DNA of 64,000 nt, from positions 3,286,001 through 3,350,000 of the forward strand of contig NZ_CP043505.1 in NCBI RefSeq assembly GCF_008365295.1, in the 5' to 3' direction. The notes under the pieces are model-generated. The model worked only from the letters and a program-made list of their open reading frames with translations. It was not told the origin of the DNA and did no database searches. Of this stretch, positions 25,057-33,948 are shown piece after piece (position 1 is the stretch's first letter; every line of letters begins with the position of its first letter). A program made the translations under genes and the position numbers. This DNA comes from Agromyces intestinalis (GTDB taxonomy: Bacteria > Actinomycetota > Actinomycetes > Actinomycetales > Microbacteriaceae).

Positions 25057-26112
25057 ATGCCCGACGCGACCCCCGAGGCGACCCCGTCGCCGACTGAGGG
25101 CGTCTCCTATGTGATGCCGGTGCTGAACGACGTGACCCACGTGCGTGCCGCGGTCGATTCGATCCTCACGCAGCACTACGACGGCCCTGTCGAGGTGCTC
25201 ATCGCCCTCGGTCCGTCGATCGACGGCACGGCCGAGCTCGTCGCCGATCTCGCTGCCCGCGACGGCCGCGTCCGCGTGCTCGACAACGAGGTGGGCTCGA
25301 CGCCGGCCGGGCTCAACATCGGCATCCGCGCCGCGAGGTACCCCGTCGTGGTGCGGGTCGACTCGCACTCGATGCTGCGACCCGACTACACGCGCATCGC
25401 GGTCGCCACGCTCGAGCGCACCGGCGCCGACAACGTCGGCGGCATCATGGACGCGCACGGCGAGACGGCCTTCGAGCGGGCGGTGGCTCTCGCGTATACG
25501 ACGAAGGTCGGGCTCGGCGGCGGGTCCTTCCACGTCGGGGGCCACGAAGGCCCGGCCGACACGGTCTACCTCGGGGTGTTCCGCCGCGAGGCGCTCGAAC
25601 GGGTCGGGCTGTTCGACGAGGGCATCAAGCGCGGACAGGACTGGGAGCTCAACCGGCGTCTGCGCGAGACCGGCGGCACGGTGTGGTTCACGCCCGAGCT
25701 CGCGGTCACCTATCGCCCGCGGTCGAGTCTCGATCGGCTCGCGCGGCAGATGTTCTCGACGGGCATGTGGCGTGGCGAACTGGCTCGCCGGTTCCCCGCG
25801 TCCAACGGCATCCGATACTTCATCCCGCCCGCCATGGTGCTCGGCGTGACGCTCGGGCTCCTCGTCGGTATCGGCGGGCTCGTGCAGCTCACGATGGGCG
25901 TCGCACCCTGGCTGCTGGTGGGCTTCGCGGTGCCGGCCGTGTATCTGCTGTTCGTGGCCGCATCGACGCTCGTGTACGCGCGCGGTCGCGGCGCGGGCAC
26001 CGCGGGCTGGTTTCTCGTAGTCTTGCCCTGCATCCACGTCAGTTGGGGGGTCGGCTTCGTGCTCGGCTTCCTCGCACTGACGAGCAACATCGCCAGGCAC
26101 ACGGGAAGGTGA
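25057..26112 (+). CDS. GT2 glycosyltransferase with C-terminal membrane helices
   Basis: A 351-residue family 2 glycosyltransferase. The N-terminal nucleotide-sugar domain starts at VSYVMPVLNDVTHVRAAVDSIL. VVVRVDSHSMLRPDY holds a DXD-like metal site, and RGQDWELNRRLRE is the typical acceptor-side motif with the catalytic Asp. About four hydrophobic segments follow (residues 250-345). A TAGGCT box at 25026-25031 is a good -10 for the operon. It begins a run of four wall-polymer-type genes and probably transfers a sugar or glycerol-phosphate linker at the membrane. Confidence 0.85.
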   Translation: MPDATPEATPSPTEGVSYVMPVLNDVTHVRAAVDSILTQHYDGPVEVLIALGPSIDGTAELVADLAARDGRVRVLDNEVGSTPAGLNIGIRAARYPVVVRVDSHSMLRPDYTRIAVATLERTGADNVGGIMDAHGETAFERAVALAYTTKVGLGGGSFHVGGHEGPADTVYLGVFRREALERVGLFDEGIKRGQDWELNRRLRETGGTVWFTPELAVTYRPRSSLDRLARQMFSTGMWRGELARRFPASNGIRYFIPPAMVLGVTLGLLVGIGGLVQLTMGVAPWLLVGFAVPAVYLLFVAASTLVYARGRGAGTAGWFLVVLPCIHVSWGVGFVLGFLALTSNIARHTGR

Positions 26113-26114
26113 CG

Positions 26115-26927
26115 ATGTCCGAGACCGATCCGGTCACCCGTCGTCCGTCGAGCATCGCCGAGCTCAGGGCCGTGGCGCAGCCGCCCGAGGTGCGCGGCCG
26201 ACGCAACGCCGAGCACTGGACGGCGTCGCTCTACCTGCGCAACCTCTCGCCGTACCTCACGTGGATGCTGCTGAAGACGCGCATCTCGGCGAACGGCGTC
26301 ACGGGGCTGATGATCCTGGTCGGCTGGTCGACCGCGGCCGCGCTGCTCATCCCCGGCATCTGGGGCGCGCTGCTGGCCGTCGTGCTCGGGCAGCTGCAGA
26401 TGCTCGTCGACTGCTGCGACGGCGAGGTCGCGCGCTGGCGTCGGACGTCGTCGCCCGCCGGGGTGTTCCTCGACAAGGTCGGGCATTACACGACCGAGGC
26501 GCTCATCCCGATCGCACTCGGCATCCGTGCCGCCGCGTACCCGCTCGAGTTCCCCGAGGACTTCCTCTGGACGATGCTCGGCACGCTGCTCGCGCTCGTC
26601 ATCGTGCTGAACAAGGCCCTCAACGACATGGTGCATGTCGCCCGGGCGAACGCGGGGCTCGCGAAACTCGCCGACACCCATGGTGAGACGGCTCCGCGCG
26701 GTGGGGTCGTCGCGAAGCTGCGCAGGGCGGCGCGGTTCGTGCCGTTCCACCGTCTCTATCACTCGGTCGAGCTGACGCTCATCGCGTTCGCCGCCGCGGT
26801 GATCGGCCTGTTCGCCGGGCAGCCGCTCGTCGACCGCGTGGTCGTCGTGGCGTTGGTGCCGCTCGCGATCCTCGCGCTGGTCGGGCACTTCGTCGCGATC
26901 CTCGCCTCCCGTCGTGTCCGGTCCTGA
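26115..26927 (+). CDS. CDP-alcohol phosphatidyltransferase-like membrane enzyme
   Basis: A 270-residue integral membrane protein with about six helices. It carries the CDP-alcohol phosphotransferase signature DGEVARWRRTSSPAGVFLD (about 97-115). The canonical pattern is DGx2ARx8Gx3Dx3D; here the last Asp is His (DKVGH). These enzymes join an alcohol phosphate to a CDP-activated lipid or polyol. It starts two bases after the upstream stop and overlaps the next gene, so it belongs to the wall-glycopolymer operon. The exact substrate is unknown. Confidence 0.82.
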   Translation: MSETDPVTRRPSSIAELRAVAQPPEVRGRRNAEHWTASLYLRNLSPYLTWMLLKTRISANGVTGLMILVGWSTAAALLIPGIWGALLAVVLGQLQMLVDCCDGEVARWRRTSSPAGVFLDKVGHYTTEALIPIALGIRAAAYPLEFPEDFLWTMLGTLLALVIVLNKALNDMVHVARANAGLAKLADTHGETAPRGGVVAKLRRAARFVPFHRLYHSVELTLIAFAAAVIGLFAGQPLVDRVVVVALVPLAILALVGHFVAILASRRVRS

Positions 26928-27831
26928 CACCGGCTCCGACGCCGCATCCGACGCCGCCCCGCGCGTCGGGGTGGTCGTGCTCACGATGGGCCGACGCCCC
27001 GACGACCTCGCCCGAGGCATCCGAAGCGTGCTCGCCCAGCGCGACGTCGAGGTCGACGTGGCCGTCGTCGGCAACGGGTGGGACCCTGCGACCGCGTCGC
27101 CCGCACTGCCCGACGGCGTGAAGACCGTGCACCTGCCCGAGAACCTCGGCATCCCGGCCGGTCGCAACCGGGGCGTGCCCGCGGTGTCGGGGGAGTACGT
27201 GTTCTTCCTCGACGACGATGCGTTCCTGCCGGCCGACGACTTCCTCGCGCGCGGGTGCGCGATGCTCGCGGCGCGACCCGAGCTGGGGCTCATCCAGCCG
27301 CGGGTGGTCGATCCCACGGGGCTCGTCTCCCCGCGCCGGTGGATCCCGCGGATCCGCAAGGGCGACCCCGCGACATCCTCGCCCGTGTTCTCGTGCTGGG
27401 AGGGCGCGGTGCTCATGCCGCGCGACGTGTTCGATCGCGTCGGCGGGTGGGGCGACCCCTACTTCTATGCGCACGAGGGCATCGAGCTGGCCTGGCGGGT
27501 CTGGGACGCCGGACGCATCGCCTGGTACGCGGGTGACCTCGAGGCGGGGCATCCGGTCATCGACCCCGCCCGCCACGCCGAGTACTACCGACTCAATGCC
27601 CGCAACCGGGTGTGGCTCGCCAAGCGCAACCTGCCGGCCGTGCTCGCGCCGTTCTACGTCGGTTCGTGGACGGCGATCCAGGTGCTGCGATGGGCGCGGC
27701 GCCCCGCGGCGCTGCGCCCCTGGTTCGGCGGGTGGGTGGCCGGCTGGCGCGAGGATCCGGGCGGTCGGCGCCGGATGCGCTGGAGCACGGTGTGGCGGAT
27801 GACTCGTGCCGGTCGCCCCCCGGTGATCTGA
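26914..27831 (+). CDS. GT2 glycosyltransferase
   Basis: 305 residues. The GTG start overlaps the previous gene by 14 bases. Family 2 features are RVGVVVLTMGRRPDDLARGIRSVL, LPENLGIPAGRNRGV (typical of rhamnosyl- and galactosyl-type GT2s), the DXD-like FFLDDDAFLPADD (about 100-112) and PYFYAHEGIELAWRV for the acceptor side. No membrane segment is strong. It likely adds a sugar to a cell-wall polymer in the cytoplasm. Confidence 0.86.
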   Translation: MSGPDTGSDAASDAAPRVGVVVLTMGRRPDDLARGIRSVLAQRDVEVDVAVVGNGWDPATASPALPDGVKTVHLPENLGIPAGRNRGVPAVSGEYVFFLDDDAFLPADDFLARGCAMLAARPELGLIQPRVVDPTGLVSPRRWIPRIRKGDPATSSPVFSCWEGAVLMPRDVFDRVGGWGDPYFYAHEGIELAWRVWDAGRIAWYAGDLEAGHPVIDPARHAEYYRLNARNRVWLAKRNLPAVLAPFYVGSWTAIQVLRWARRPAALRPWFGGWVAGWREDPGGRRRMRWSTVWRMTRAGRPPVI

Positions 27832-27924
27832 GCGTCCCGTCTTCCCGTAACGATCGGCTCTCGGTCGCGACCGCACGCGCGCGCTCGAAGCATCCGATCA
27901 TGACGCATCGCTACCCTTGAACGA

Positions 27925-29262
27925 ATGGGACTCCGAAAGGACGCGCGACGCGCGGTCAAGCTCGCGCGGAACATCCTGCGCAACCGCCGTGCGCAGCGCG
28001 ACCTGCAGACCCGGCTGGCGACGCAGGCGCCGCTCGAGCCGCACCGCTTCAAGATCGGCGTGTACTTCGCCGACGGCAAGGTGAACCTGTATCAATTGCG
28101 GCAGTGGTACAAGCCGCTCGCAAAGCTCGCCGAGACCTATCCCGTGGTGATCCTGAGCCGTGCGTCGGGCGCCGCGCTCGCGCTGCTCGACGAGTCGCCG
28201 CTGCCCGTCGCGTACGTGCGTCGCGTGGCCGACCTCGAGCGGGTCATCCACGAACAGGACCTGCACATCGTGTTCTACGTCAACCAGAACGCGAAGAACT
28301 TCCAGATGATGCGGTACGGGCGTCGCTGGCACGTGTTCATCAACCACGGCGAGTCCGACAAGATGTACATGACCACGAACCAGTTCAAGGCGTACGACTA
28401 CGCGTTCATCGCGGGCGATGCCGCGCGGGCCCGCCTCGACAAGGTGCTCTGGGACTACGACTTCGACAAGCGCGCCATCCCGATCGGGCGGCCGCAGGCC
28501 GACCACTATCTCGACGGCCGCGACCTGCCGTACCCGGCCGACGGCCGCGAGGTCGTGCTGTACGCGCCCACCTGGGAGGGCGATCGCGGGGGAGCCGCGT
28601 ACGGATCGATCGCGTCGCACGGCGTCGACCTGGTGCGGGCGCTGCTCGCAAGTGGTCGGCACCGGGTGATCTACCGGCCGCATCCACGATCGGGTGTCGT
28701 GGACGAGGCGTACGCTGCGGCCAACCGGGCGATCATCTCGGCCCTCGAGGCAGCCAACGCAGCTGATCCGTCGGCGCACCACATCTTCGACGACGGACCC
28801 GACCTGGGTTGGCAGCTCGCCGCCGCAGACGTGGCGATCGTGGACATCTCGGCGATGGTCTACGACCGGCTCGCCGCGGGCAAGCCGTTGCTCATCACGA
28901 AGCCGGTGAATCCGGCCGCGCAGATCGACACCGGCGGATACCTGCAGGCCTGCGAGTGGCTCGAGGCCGGGTCGGATGCCTCGCCCGCCGCCGATCGCGG
29001 CGCGGCCATGCTCGCCCGGGTCGACGAGGTCGCCCACGATGCCGAGGCGCTGTCTCGGCTGAAGTACTGGGTGACCCGGTACTTCGGCGACACGACGCCG
29101 GGCGTGACGACCGCGCGGTTCCACGCCGCCGTCGACCACCTGATGGCCGAGTGGGAGCGCTTCGCCGCGCTGCACGCCGACGACCCCGATGTCGACGATC
29201 ACGACGCCGAGGCCGAGGCGGCCGAAGAGGCGGGGGAGTCGGAAGAGGATCTGGCGGGGTAG
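27925..29262 (+). CDS. CDP-glycerol glycerophosphotransferase-like (TagF family)
   Basis: 445 residues of the TagB/TagF glycerophosphotransferase type. Landmarks are NHGESDKMYMT (conserved His, about 137), VLYAPTWEGDR (about 212), VIYRPHPRSG (about 250) and VDISAMVYDRLAAGKPLLI (about 307-325). It should build or prime a polyol-phosphate (teichoic-acid-like) chain from CDP-glycerol or a related donor on the inner face of the membrane. The acidic tail (DDPDVDDHDAEAEAAEE) is unusual. TACCCT lies seven bases before the ATG, suggesting a separate near-leaderless transcript. Confidence 0.88.
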   Translation: MGLRKDARRAVKLARNILRNRRAQRDLQTRLATQAPLEPHRFKIGVYFADGKVNLYQLRQWYKPLAKLAETYPVVILSRASGAALALLDESPLPVAYVRRVADLERVIHEQDLHIVFYVNQNAKNFQMMRYGRRWHVFINHGESDKMYMTTNQFKAYDYAFIAGDAARARLDKVLWDYDFDKRAIPIGRPQADHYLDGRDLPYPADGREVVLYAPTWEGDRGGAAYGSIASHGVDLVRALLASGRHRVIYRPHPRSGVVDEAYAAANRAIISALEAANAADPSAHHIFDDGPDLGWQLAAADVAIVDISAMVYDRLAAGKPLLITKPVNPAAQIDTGGYLQACEWLEAGSDASPAADRGAAMLARVDEVAHDAEALSRLKYWVTRYFGDTTPGVTTARFHAAVDHLMAEWERFAALHADDPDVDDHDAEAEAAEEAGESEEDLAG

Positions 29263-29280
29263 GCGGCTGGTGCTGCCTGC

Positions 29281-30087
29281 CTACATCGAGGCGAAGACGG
29301 CAGTGTAGGCGATCGACGTGACGACGCTGAGGATGAGCGTCAGCACCGACAGGGCCACTCCGGCCGTGCCCGCCGCGGCGCCCGCGCGCTTCGCGCGATT
29401 GCCGAGGACGATACCGAAGATGGCGCCCGCGACGGCGAAATAGCTGAGCACCGGGATCAGTGCGAATATGCCGCCGAGGATCGCGAGGACGATGGAGGCG
29501 ATCGCGGCGCCGGTGCCGGCGGTGGTGTTCGGCTTGAGGTTGCCGTTCCCGGCAGCCTGCGGCAGGTACTCGCCGTATCGGGGAATCTCGGGGACGGCCG
29601 GCGCGGTCGGTACCGGCACGGCTGCGGCCGCGCGCTGTGCGTTCGCGACCGCCTGCTCGGCGTACGCGCTCGCCGAGGTGGCGGCACGCGTCGCTGCTGC
29701 GGCGGCGCGATCCTGCAGGTCGGCGGGCAGCGCATCGAATGCGGTCGAGACGGCCTGCTGCACGTTCGAGGGCACGGATGCCGCGGCGATCGCCGTGACA
29801 TCCTCGACGATGTCCCCCGGATCAGCGGCGACGAGGTCTTGAGCTGCTGCCGATGCGGAGTCGATCACCTGCTGCGCCTCGCCGGCGTGCGCGGCGGCGA
29901 GCACATCGGTCGTCGACTGCGTCTCGGGCAGGAGTGCGCGGGCGCCGAGGTCGAGGCCGGGAGTCGGTTGGGCGGGTTGGATCGGTGTGCTCACCGTGGG
30001 CGCGGCGGTGGGCTTCACGTAGTCCCACACGGAACGCGTCGTCGGCACGGGGATGTCGGCGTCGGCTCCGGTGTCGGGTTCGCTCAT
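29281..30087 (-). CDS. Unknown protein with C-terminal DUF4190-like membrane hairpin
   Basis: 268 residues. The first 185 are low-complexity, Ala-rich and probably partly helical (AAQDLVAADPGDIVEDVTAIAAA, DRAAAAATRAATSASAYAEQAV). The C terminus has two to three hydrophobic helices (AIASIVLAILGGIFALIPVLSYFAVAGAIFGIVLGNRAKRAG and VALSVLTLILSVVTSIAY) in the layout common to DUF4190-type membrane proteins. The ATG at 30087 gives MSEPDTGADADIP. It is convergent with the TagF-like gene. No function is assignable. Confidence 0.7.
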   Translation of the reverse strand: MSEPDTGADADIPVPTTRSVWDYVKPTAAPTVSTPIQPAQPTPGLDLGARALLPETQSTTDVLAAAHAGEAQQVIDSASAAAQDLVAADPGDIVEDVTAIAAASVPSNVQQAVSTAFDALPADLQDRAAAAATRAATSASAYAEQAVANAQRAAAAVPVPTAPAVPEIPRYGEYLPQAAGNGNLKPNTTAGTGAAIASIVLAILGGIFALIPVLSYFAVAGAIFGIVLGNRAKRAGAAAGTAGVALSVLTLILSVVTSIAYTAVFASM

Positions 30088-30148
30088 GGAATCAAGACTG
30101 GCAGATGGGGGGGGCGGGTTCGAAGGGTTCCTACCGGGGTCAATCGGT

Positions 30149-30373
30149 ATGAAGGTCAGCAACAGTCTCGACGAAGCCGACGCGGCGTTCCTCGCCGCCG
30201 ACGTCGCGCGGGGCGTGTGCGAGTCGCGGTCGGCCGCGGTCGCAGCATTCATTCGTCTCCTGCGCGAGCGCGAATTCATGCAGAGCTATCTCGACGAGTT
30301 CGAGCTGTGGGGTCGAAGCGATGGCGCCGACGACTGGGAGTGCGCGAGCGGCGACGGATTGGCCGACGCGTGA
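30149..30373 (+). CDS. Putative antitoxin of a MazEF-like pair
   Basis: A 74-residue acidic protein (MKVSNSLDEADAAFLAADVARG...) whose stop codon overlaps the GTG of a MazF-like toxin. The N-terminal half has a ribbon-helix-helix-like layout and the tail is acidic (DEFELWGRSDGADDWECASGDG), as expected for a DNA-binding antitoxin that wraps its toxin. Assignment rests on size, overlap and context; I cannot name the antitoxin family. Confidence 0.7.
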   Translation: MKVSNSLDEADAAFLAADVARGVCESRSAAVAAFIRLLREREFMQSYLDEFELWGRSDGADDWECASGDGLADA

Positions 30374-30738
30374 CCGGCGATCGCCCGCAGATTCACCGGG
30401 GCCGCATCGTGCTCGTCGAGTTCGATCCGGCGCGAGGCGCCGAGCAGCGCACGACCCGACCAGCTGTCGTCGTCAGCAACCACGGGGCGAACGCCGCCGC
30501 CGAGTGCTCGGCCTATGGCGTCATCACCGTGGTGCCGCTGACCGGAAATGTGCGGCAGGTGCGCCCGTACCAGGTGTGCGTGCCTGCGGAGCGTAGCGGT
30601 CGCGGCCGCGATTCGAAGGCGCAGGCCGAACAGGTGCGGAGCATCTCTGTCGCTCGTGTCGTGCGCGGCCTGGGTTGGCTCGACGCTGAGCTGAGCGCGG
30701 CGCTCGACGAAGCTTTGCAGGTGCATCTTCCGTTGTGA
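30370..30738 (+). CDS. MazF-like (PemK family) endoribonuclease toxin
   Basis: 122 residues. The GTG start overlaps the antitoxin stop (GTGA). MazF-fold motifs are IHRGRIVLVEFDPARGAEQRTTRPAVVVSN (residues 7-36), VITVVPLTGNVRQVRPYQVCVP and the C-terminal SKAQAEQVRSISVARVVRGLG. These toxins cut mRNA at short sites and are neutralised by the upstream antitoxin. It ends head-on to the restriction operon, 215 bases away, which supports a small defence island. Confidence 0.85.
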   Translation: MTGDRPQIHRGRIVLVEFDPARGAEQRTTRPAVVVSNHGANAAAECSAYGVITVVPLTGNVRQVRPYQVCVPAERSGRGRDSKAQAEQVRSISVARVVRGLGWLDAELSAALDEALQVHLPL

Positions 30739-30953
30739 GCGGTGTTGTGGGGTCGGCTACGGTCAGGCAGGGCGTGTTACCCGGCCGAGTCCGGTGACGC
30801 CCGGCAGTCAGCGTTCGACTGGCGCGCAGAGCCAGGCGAGGTCATCGTGCGCGCGGTCGCCAGTGGGATCGTGTGTGCAGAGGAACCGGTTGGCACGAAT
30901 GTCCAGCCACTTCCTCGATTCTGCGCCGCACGCGGTCGAGTAGGCGACCATGC

Positions 30954-31223
30954 TCAGCCTTGACGGGCGAGTTGCCAGACGCCATCCGATCGTGGCGAAA
31001 GAAGTCCTTCCCGCACCATGGTCGCGCGTTCGAAGCTTGCTCGGTTCGCCCAGTTGGGTTCGTGCGGCCGTGTTTGGGGCGAAACCAGATCGTCAGCTGT
31101 GAGGTTGTGGCCGTACCTGATGTGGATGGCGGCGAGGACCTCCCGACGACGCGCCGCACCGTCGGGCATCTCCGAGAGCACGGCGATGATCCATTCCCGA
31201 AGCGTGGTCTGCGAAGTAAGCAT
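30954..31223 (-). CDS. Small winged-helix (Mrr N-terminal-like) protein in R-M operon
   Basis: 89 residues, starting two bases after the methyltransferase stop (TGATCATG). The sequence LREWIIAVLSEMPDGAARRREVLAAIHIRYGHNLTADDL...NRASFERATMVREGLL resembles the winged-helix domain found at the N terminus of Mrr-type restriction proteins (which usually ends in a W..A or W.LA segment, here VWQLARQG), but the nuclease domain is absent. It is probably a DNA-binding accessory or regulatory subunit of the operon. Family membership is inferred from pattern only. Confidence 0.7.
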   Translation of the reverse strand: MLTSQTTLREWIIAVLSEMPDGAARRREVLAAIHIRYGHNLTADDLVSPQTRPHEPNWANRASFERATMVREGLLSPRSDGVWQLARQG

Positions 31224-31225
31224 GA

Positions 31226-33946
31226 TCAGCCGACCTCGATGACCTTCATCACTTCGTCTCCGTAGTCGTTGATGACCTTGACGGCGATCTTGCCGGTCGA
31301 TGGTTTGTCGAACGGGATCGAGACGTCGCGGTAGAGCGATGCCCACGCGTCCGCGTCGATCTCTGCCTTCAAAGCAGTTCTCAGTCGCTTGTATGGGTCG
31401 TTGCCGCCGGTGAAGTAGCACTGACGGACGAAGAATGACTCTTCGTTGTAGTCGGTGTCGATCATCCAGAGCGCGATGCGGTCGACCCCGGCACTGCGGG
31501 TCTTCTGCAGTGTCGGATCGTAGACATCGACACCGCGGAGTGTCACCTGCAGTCGACCCTCGTCGGTCTCGTCGAGCGCGATGTCGGGTTCGCCGAACAC
31601 GGTGAAGAGGTTGCCTGCCCCTGTCTTCTTCAGCTCTTCGCCCATGAGGAGGTCGGAGTTCATGCGAACGAGTAGCACCTGCGTGCGCCCGAGCTTCCGC
31701 TCCCTTTCGACGGTCGCGAACCCATCGTCGTCGACGACCGTGATGCCGTCTGCTTCGGTGACGCCGGTCGCCTGCGGGTCGAACGCGAAGCCGAGCACCG
31801 CGACGAGCCCGATACCGGCATCGATTGCCTCCTTCGCGGCTCGCTTGATGTACCCAGGGCTCACTGTGCCGTACTGCGGGCCGAGCGAGATCGCGACGCG
31901 CAACGTCTCGTCGTCGCTGTGATTGTCGGTGCTCTCGCCGATGGCCTGGATGTACTGACCGGGGTACGCCTCGATCGATGCGAACTGCAGTCGCTCGGCA
32001 CGTCGGCCGTTCTGGATGCCCGCCTTCAGCAGGTTGTCGAGCACCGACTGCTCGAAGCTCCGGTCGTCGGTTTCGGTCGGCTGCTCACGGAATGCATCGG
32101 AGTCGTCAAAGCTCAGCGACCGGTGGGGTGAAAGGCTCTCGACGGTGAACGGGCCGGATACGCGCACCTTGCTCTTGTCCTCGTAGGGCTTGTCGTAGAG
32201 CAGTTCGAAGTCGGCGTAGCGCTTGATCGCCTTGTCGATCTCGTCGCGTGTCATACCCTCACGAATATCAGGGTTGTTCGCGATCGACTTCAGGGTGACG
32301 TGCTGCACTCGTTCGTAGACGAAACCATGACGGATGTCACTATTCGTGTCGGCCGGAGGAAGCAGTTTGCCTGCGAGTTCCTGCTCCTTCGTGCGGCCTT
32401 CAGGGGAGTCTGTAAGCAGGTAGAAGGGGTACTTCGCCCCCATGATGCGCTGACGCGCGAGAGCGAGCGCGACGCGCGAGGTGTCGATTGTGATCCACCG
32501 GCGCCCCCACTGCTCGGCGACGTAGGCGGTCGTGCCGGAGCCGCAGGTGGGGTCGAGAACGAGATCGCCGGGGTCCGTGCACATCAGCATGCATCGTTGA
32601 ATGATTGTTGGAGCGGTCTCAACGACATAACTCTTGTCGCGGGCGCCCCCGACATCGCTCCAAATCTCCGTATAGGGAAAAGCGGGGAAGTCGTCGAGGA
32701 ACCGAACGTACGCTGGCATGCTACGGCCCGGTGCGACACGCCCAGCAAGTAGGAGACGCCGCATTCCGGTCTCGTTCGTCTTCCATCGCGCTTGCATACT
32801 GGGGCGGTATTCCCTGCCGTCGAGCTGGATTGGAAACCAGGAGGCGGCTCCTTCACCCTTCTCTCGGCCCATACTCTGGCTCGTAAGGTTGTCATGCCGG
32901 AAAAATCGTGCGCCACCCGGAGGCTTCGAAATGCCCGCCCGTTCCTCAGCAGTGGCCGTGCGCGAGCTGCCGTCGGAGAGCTGCAGTCGCGTGTACATGT
33001 CCGCGCCGTCACCTCCGGCGGACTTCACTCTGAGCAGATTGCGGTACTTCACCCGGTCGCGATTCTTGGCGAACCAATGAACGTAATCGGTCGTCCCGCC
33101 GAGGAAATCGCCCGTCGCAGAGCTTGTCTTGGTGACAGCGATTGAGGTAATCCAATTGACGGAACCGAACACTTCATCGAGCAAACTCCGCACAAGATGC
33201 ACGTTCTCGTCGCCGATCTGCACGAACACGCTGCCGCTCTCTGTGAGCAGCTCACGTGCCACAACGAGTCGATCTCGCAGATACGACAGATATGAGTGGA
33301 TCCCCGCCTCCCACGTGTCACGGAACGCCTTGATCTGCTCGGCTTCGCGTGCGGCATCCGCGAGATTGCCGTCCTTCACGTCGCGCGTGCGCGCCGACAC
33401 CTGCCAGTTGGAGCCGAACTTGATGCCGTAGGGTGGGTCGATGTAGATCATCTGCACTTTGCCGCGCAGCTGCTCCCGCTCGGCAAGCGAACCCATGACC
33501 TGCAGCGAGTCGCCGAGGATCATGCGGTTCGCCCACTTCGCCTCGTGCTGGTAGTACTCGACGGCCGAGAGCTCGTCGAGCCCGTCGAACGTGTCGAATA
33601 GCGTGAACTCCGGCTCAGGCTCGCCCGCCGCAGCAGTCTTTCGGAGATTCTCGATCAGCACCCGCGGATCGATCTTCTCCTGGATATAGATCGGCGGGGC
33701 GTCGACGAGGAGATTCTCATCGTCCTGTTCGTCCTTGCCGCGCCAGACGAGTTGCGGGTCGAGAGTCTCGTCGCGTGCGGCCCGCTCAGCCGCGAGGCCG
33801 GCGTAGCGCACGTACTCGAGCGGTTCGCGCGAATCGGATTCCTCGTCGTAGAAGTGCGGCGCGCCGTCGGCCGTCGGGATGTTCGGGCGGGTGTCGGTAT
33901 GCCGGATCGAGTCGACCGGGATCGGCCCCTTCGGAGTGCGCGCCAT
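31226..33946 (-). CDS. Type III-like DNA methyltransferase (Mod)
   Basis: 906 residues. The beta-class amino-methyltransferase order is clear: catalytic DPPY at 170-173 (MIYIDPPYGIKFGSNW) comes first and the AdoMet-binding DPTCGSGTTAYVAE later (about 465). Between them lies an insertion of about 290 residues, the likely target-recognition region. The C-terminal 380 residues have no motif I recognise. It is longer than classical Mod subunits (about 650). Its ATG lies two bases from the stop of the helicase gene. Together they should methylate and restrict an asymmetric site, with adenine the likely target. Confidence 0.88.
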   Translation of the reverse strand: MARTPKGPIPVDSIRHTDTRPNIPTADGAPHFYDEESDSREPLEYVRYAGLAAERAARDETLDPQLVWRGKDEQDDENLLVDAPPIYIQEKIDPRVLIENLRKTAAAGEPEPEFTLFDTFDGLDELSAVEYYQHEAKWANRMILGDSLQVMGSLAEREQLRGKVQMIYIDPPYGIKFGSNWQVSARTRDVKDGNLADAAREAEQIKAFRDTWEAGIHSYLSYLRDRLVVARELLTESGSVFVQIGDENVHLVRSLLDEVFGSVNWITSIAVTKTSSATGDFLGGTTDYVHWFAKNRDRVKYRNLLRVKSAGGDGADMYTRLQLSDGSSRTATAEERAGISKPPGGARFFRHDNLTSQSMGREKGEGAASWFPIQLDGREYRPSMQARWKTNETGMRRLLLAGRVAPGRSMPAYVRFLDDFPAFPYTEIWSDVGGARDKSYVVETAPTIIQRCMLMCTDPGDLVLDPTCGSGTTAYVAEQWGRRWITIDTSRVALALARQRIMGAKYPFYLLTDSPEGRTKEQELAGKLLPPADTNSDIRHGFVYERVQHVTLKSIANNPDIREGMTRDEIDKAIKRYADFELLYDKPYEDKSKVRVSGPFTVESLSPHRSLSFDDSDAFREQPTETDDRSFEQSVLDNLLKAGIQNGRRAERLQFASIEAYPGQYIQAIGESTDNHSDDETLRVAISLGPQYGTVSPGYIKRAAKEAIDAGIGLVAVLGFAFDPQATGVTEADGITVVDDDGFATVERERKLGRTQVLLVRMNSDLLMGEELKKTGAGNLFTVFGEPDIALDETDEGRLQVTLRGVDVYDPTLQKTRSAGVDRIALWMIDTDYNEESFFVRQCYFTGGNDPYKRLRTALKAEIDADAWASLYRDVSIPFDKPSTGKIAVKVINDYGDEVMKVIEVG

Positions 33947-33948
33947 GT

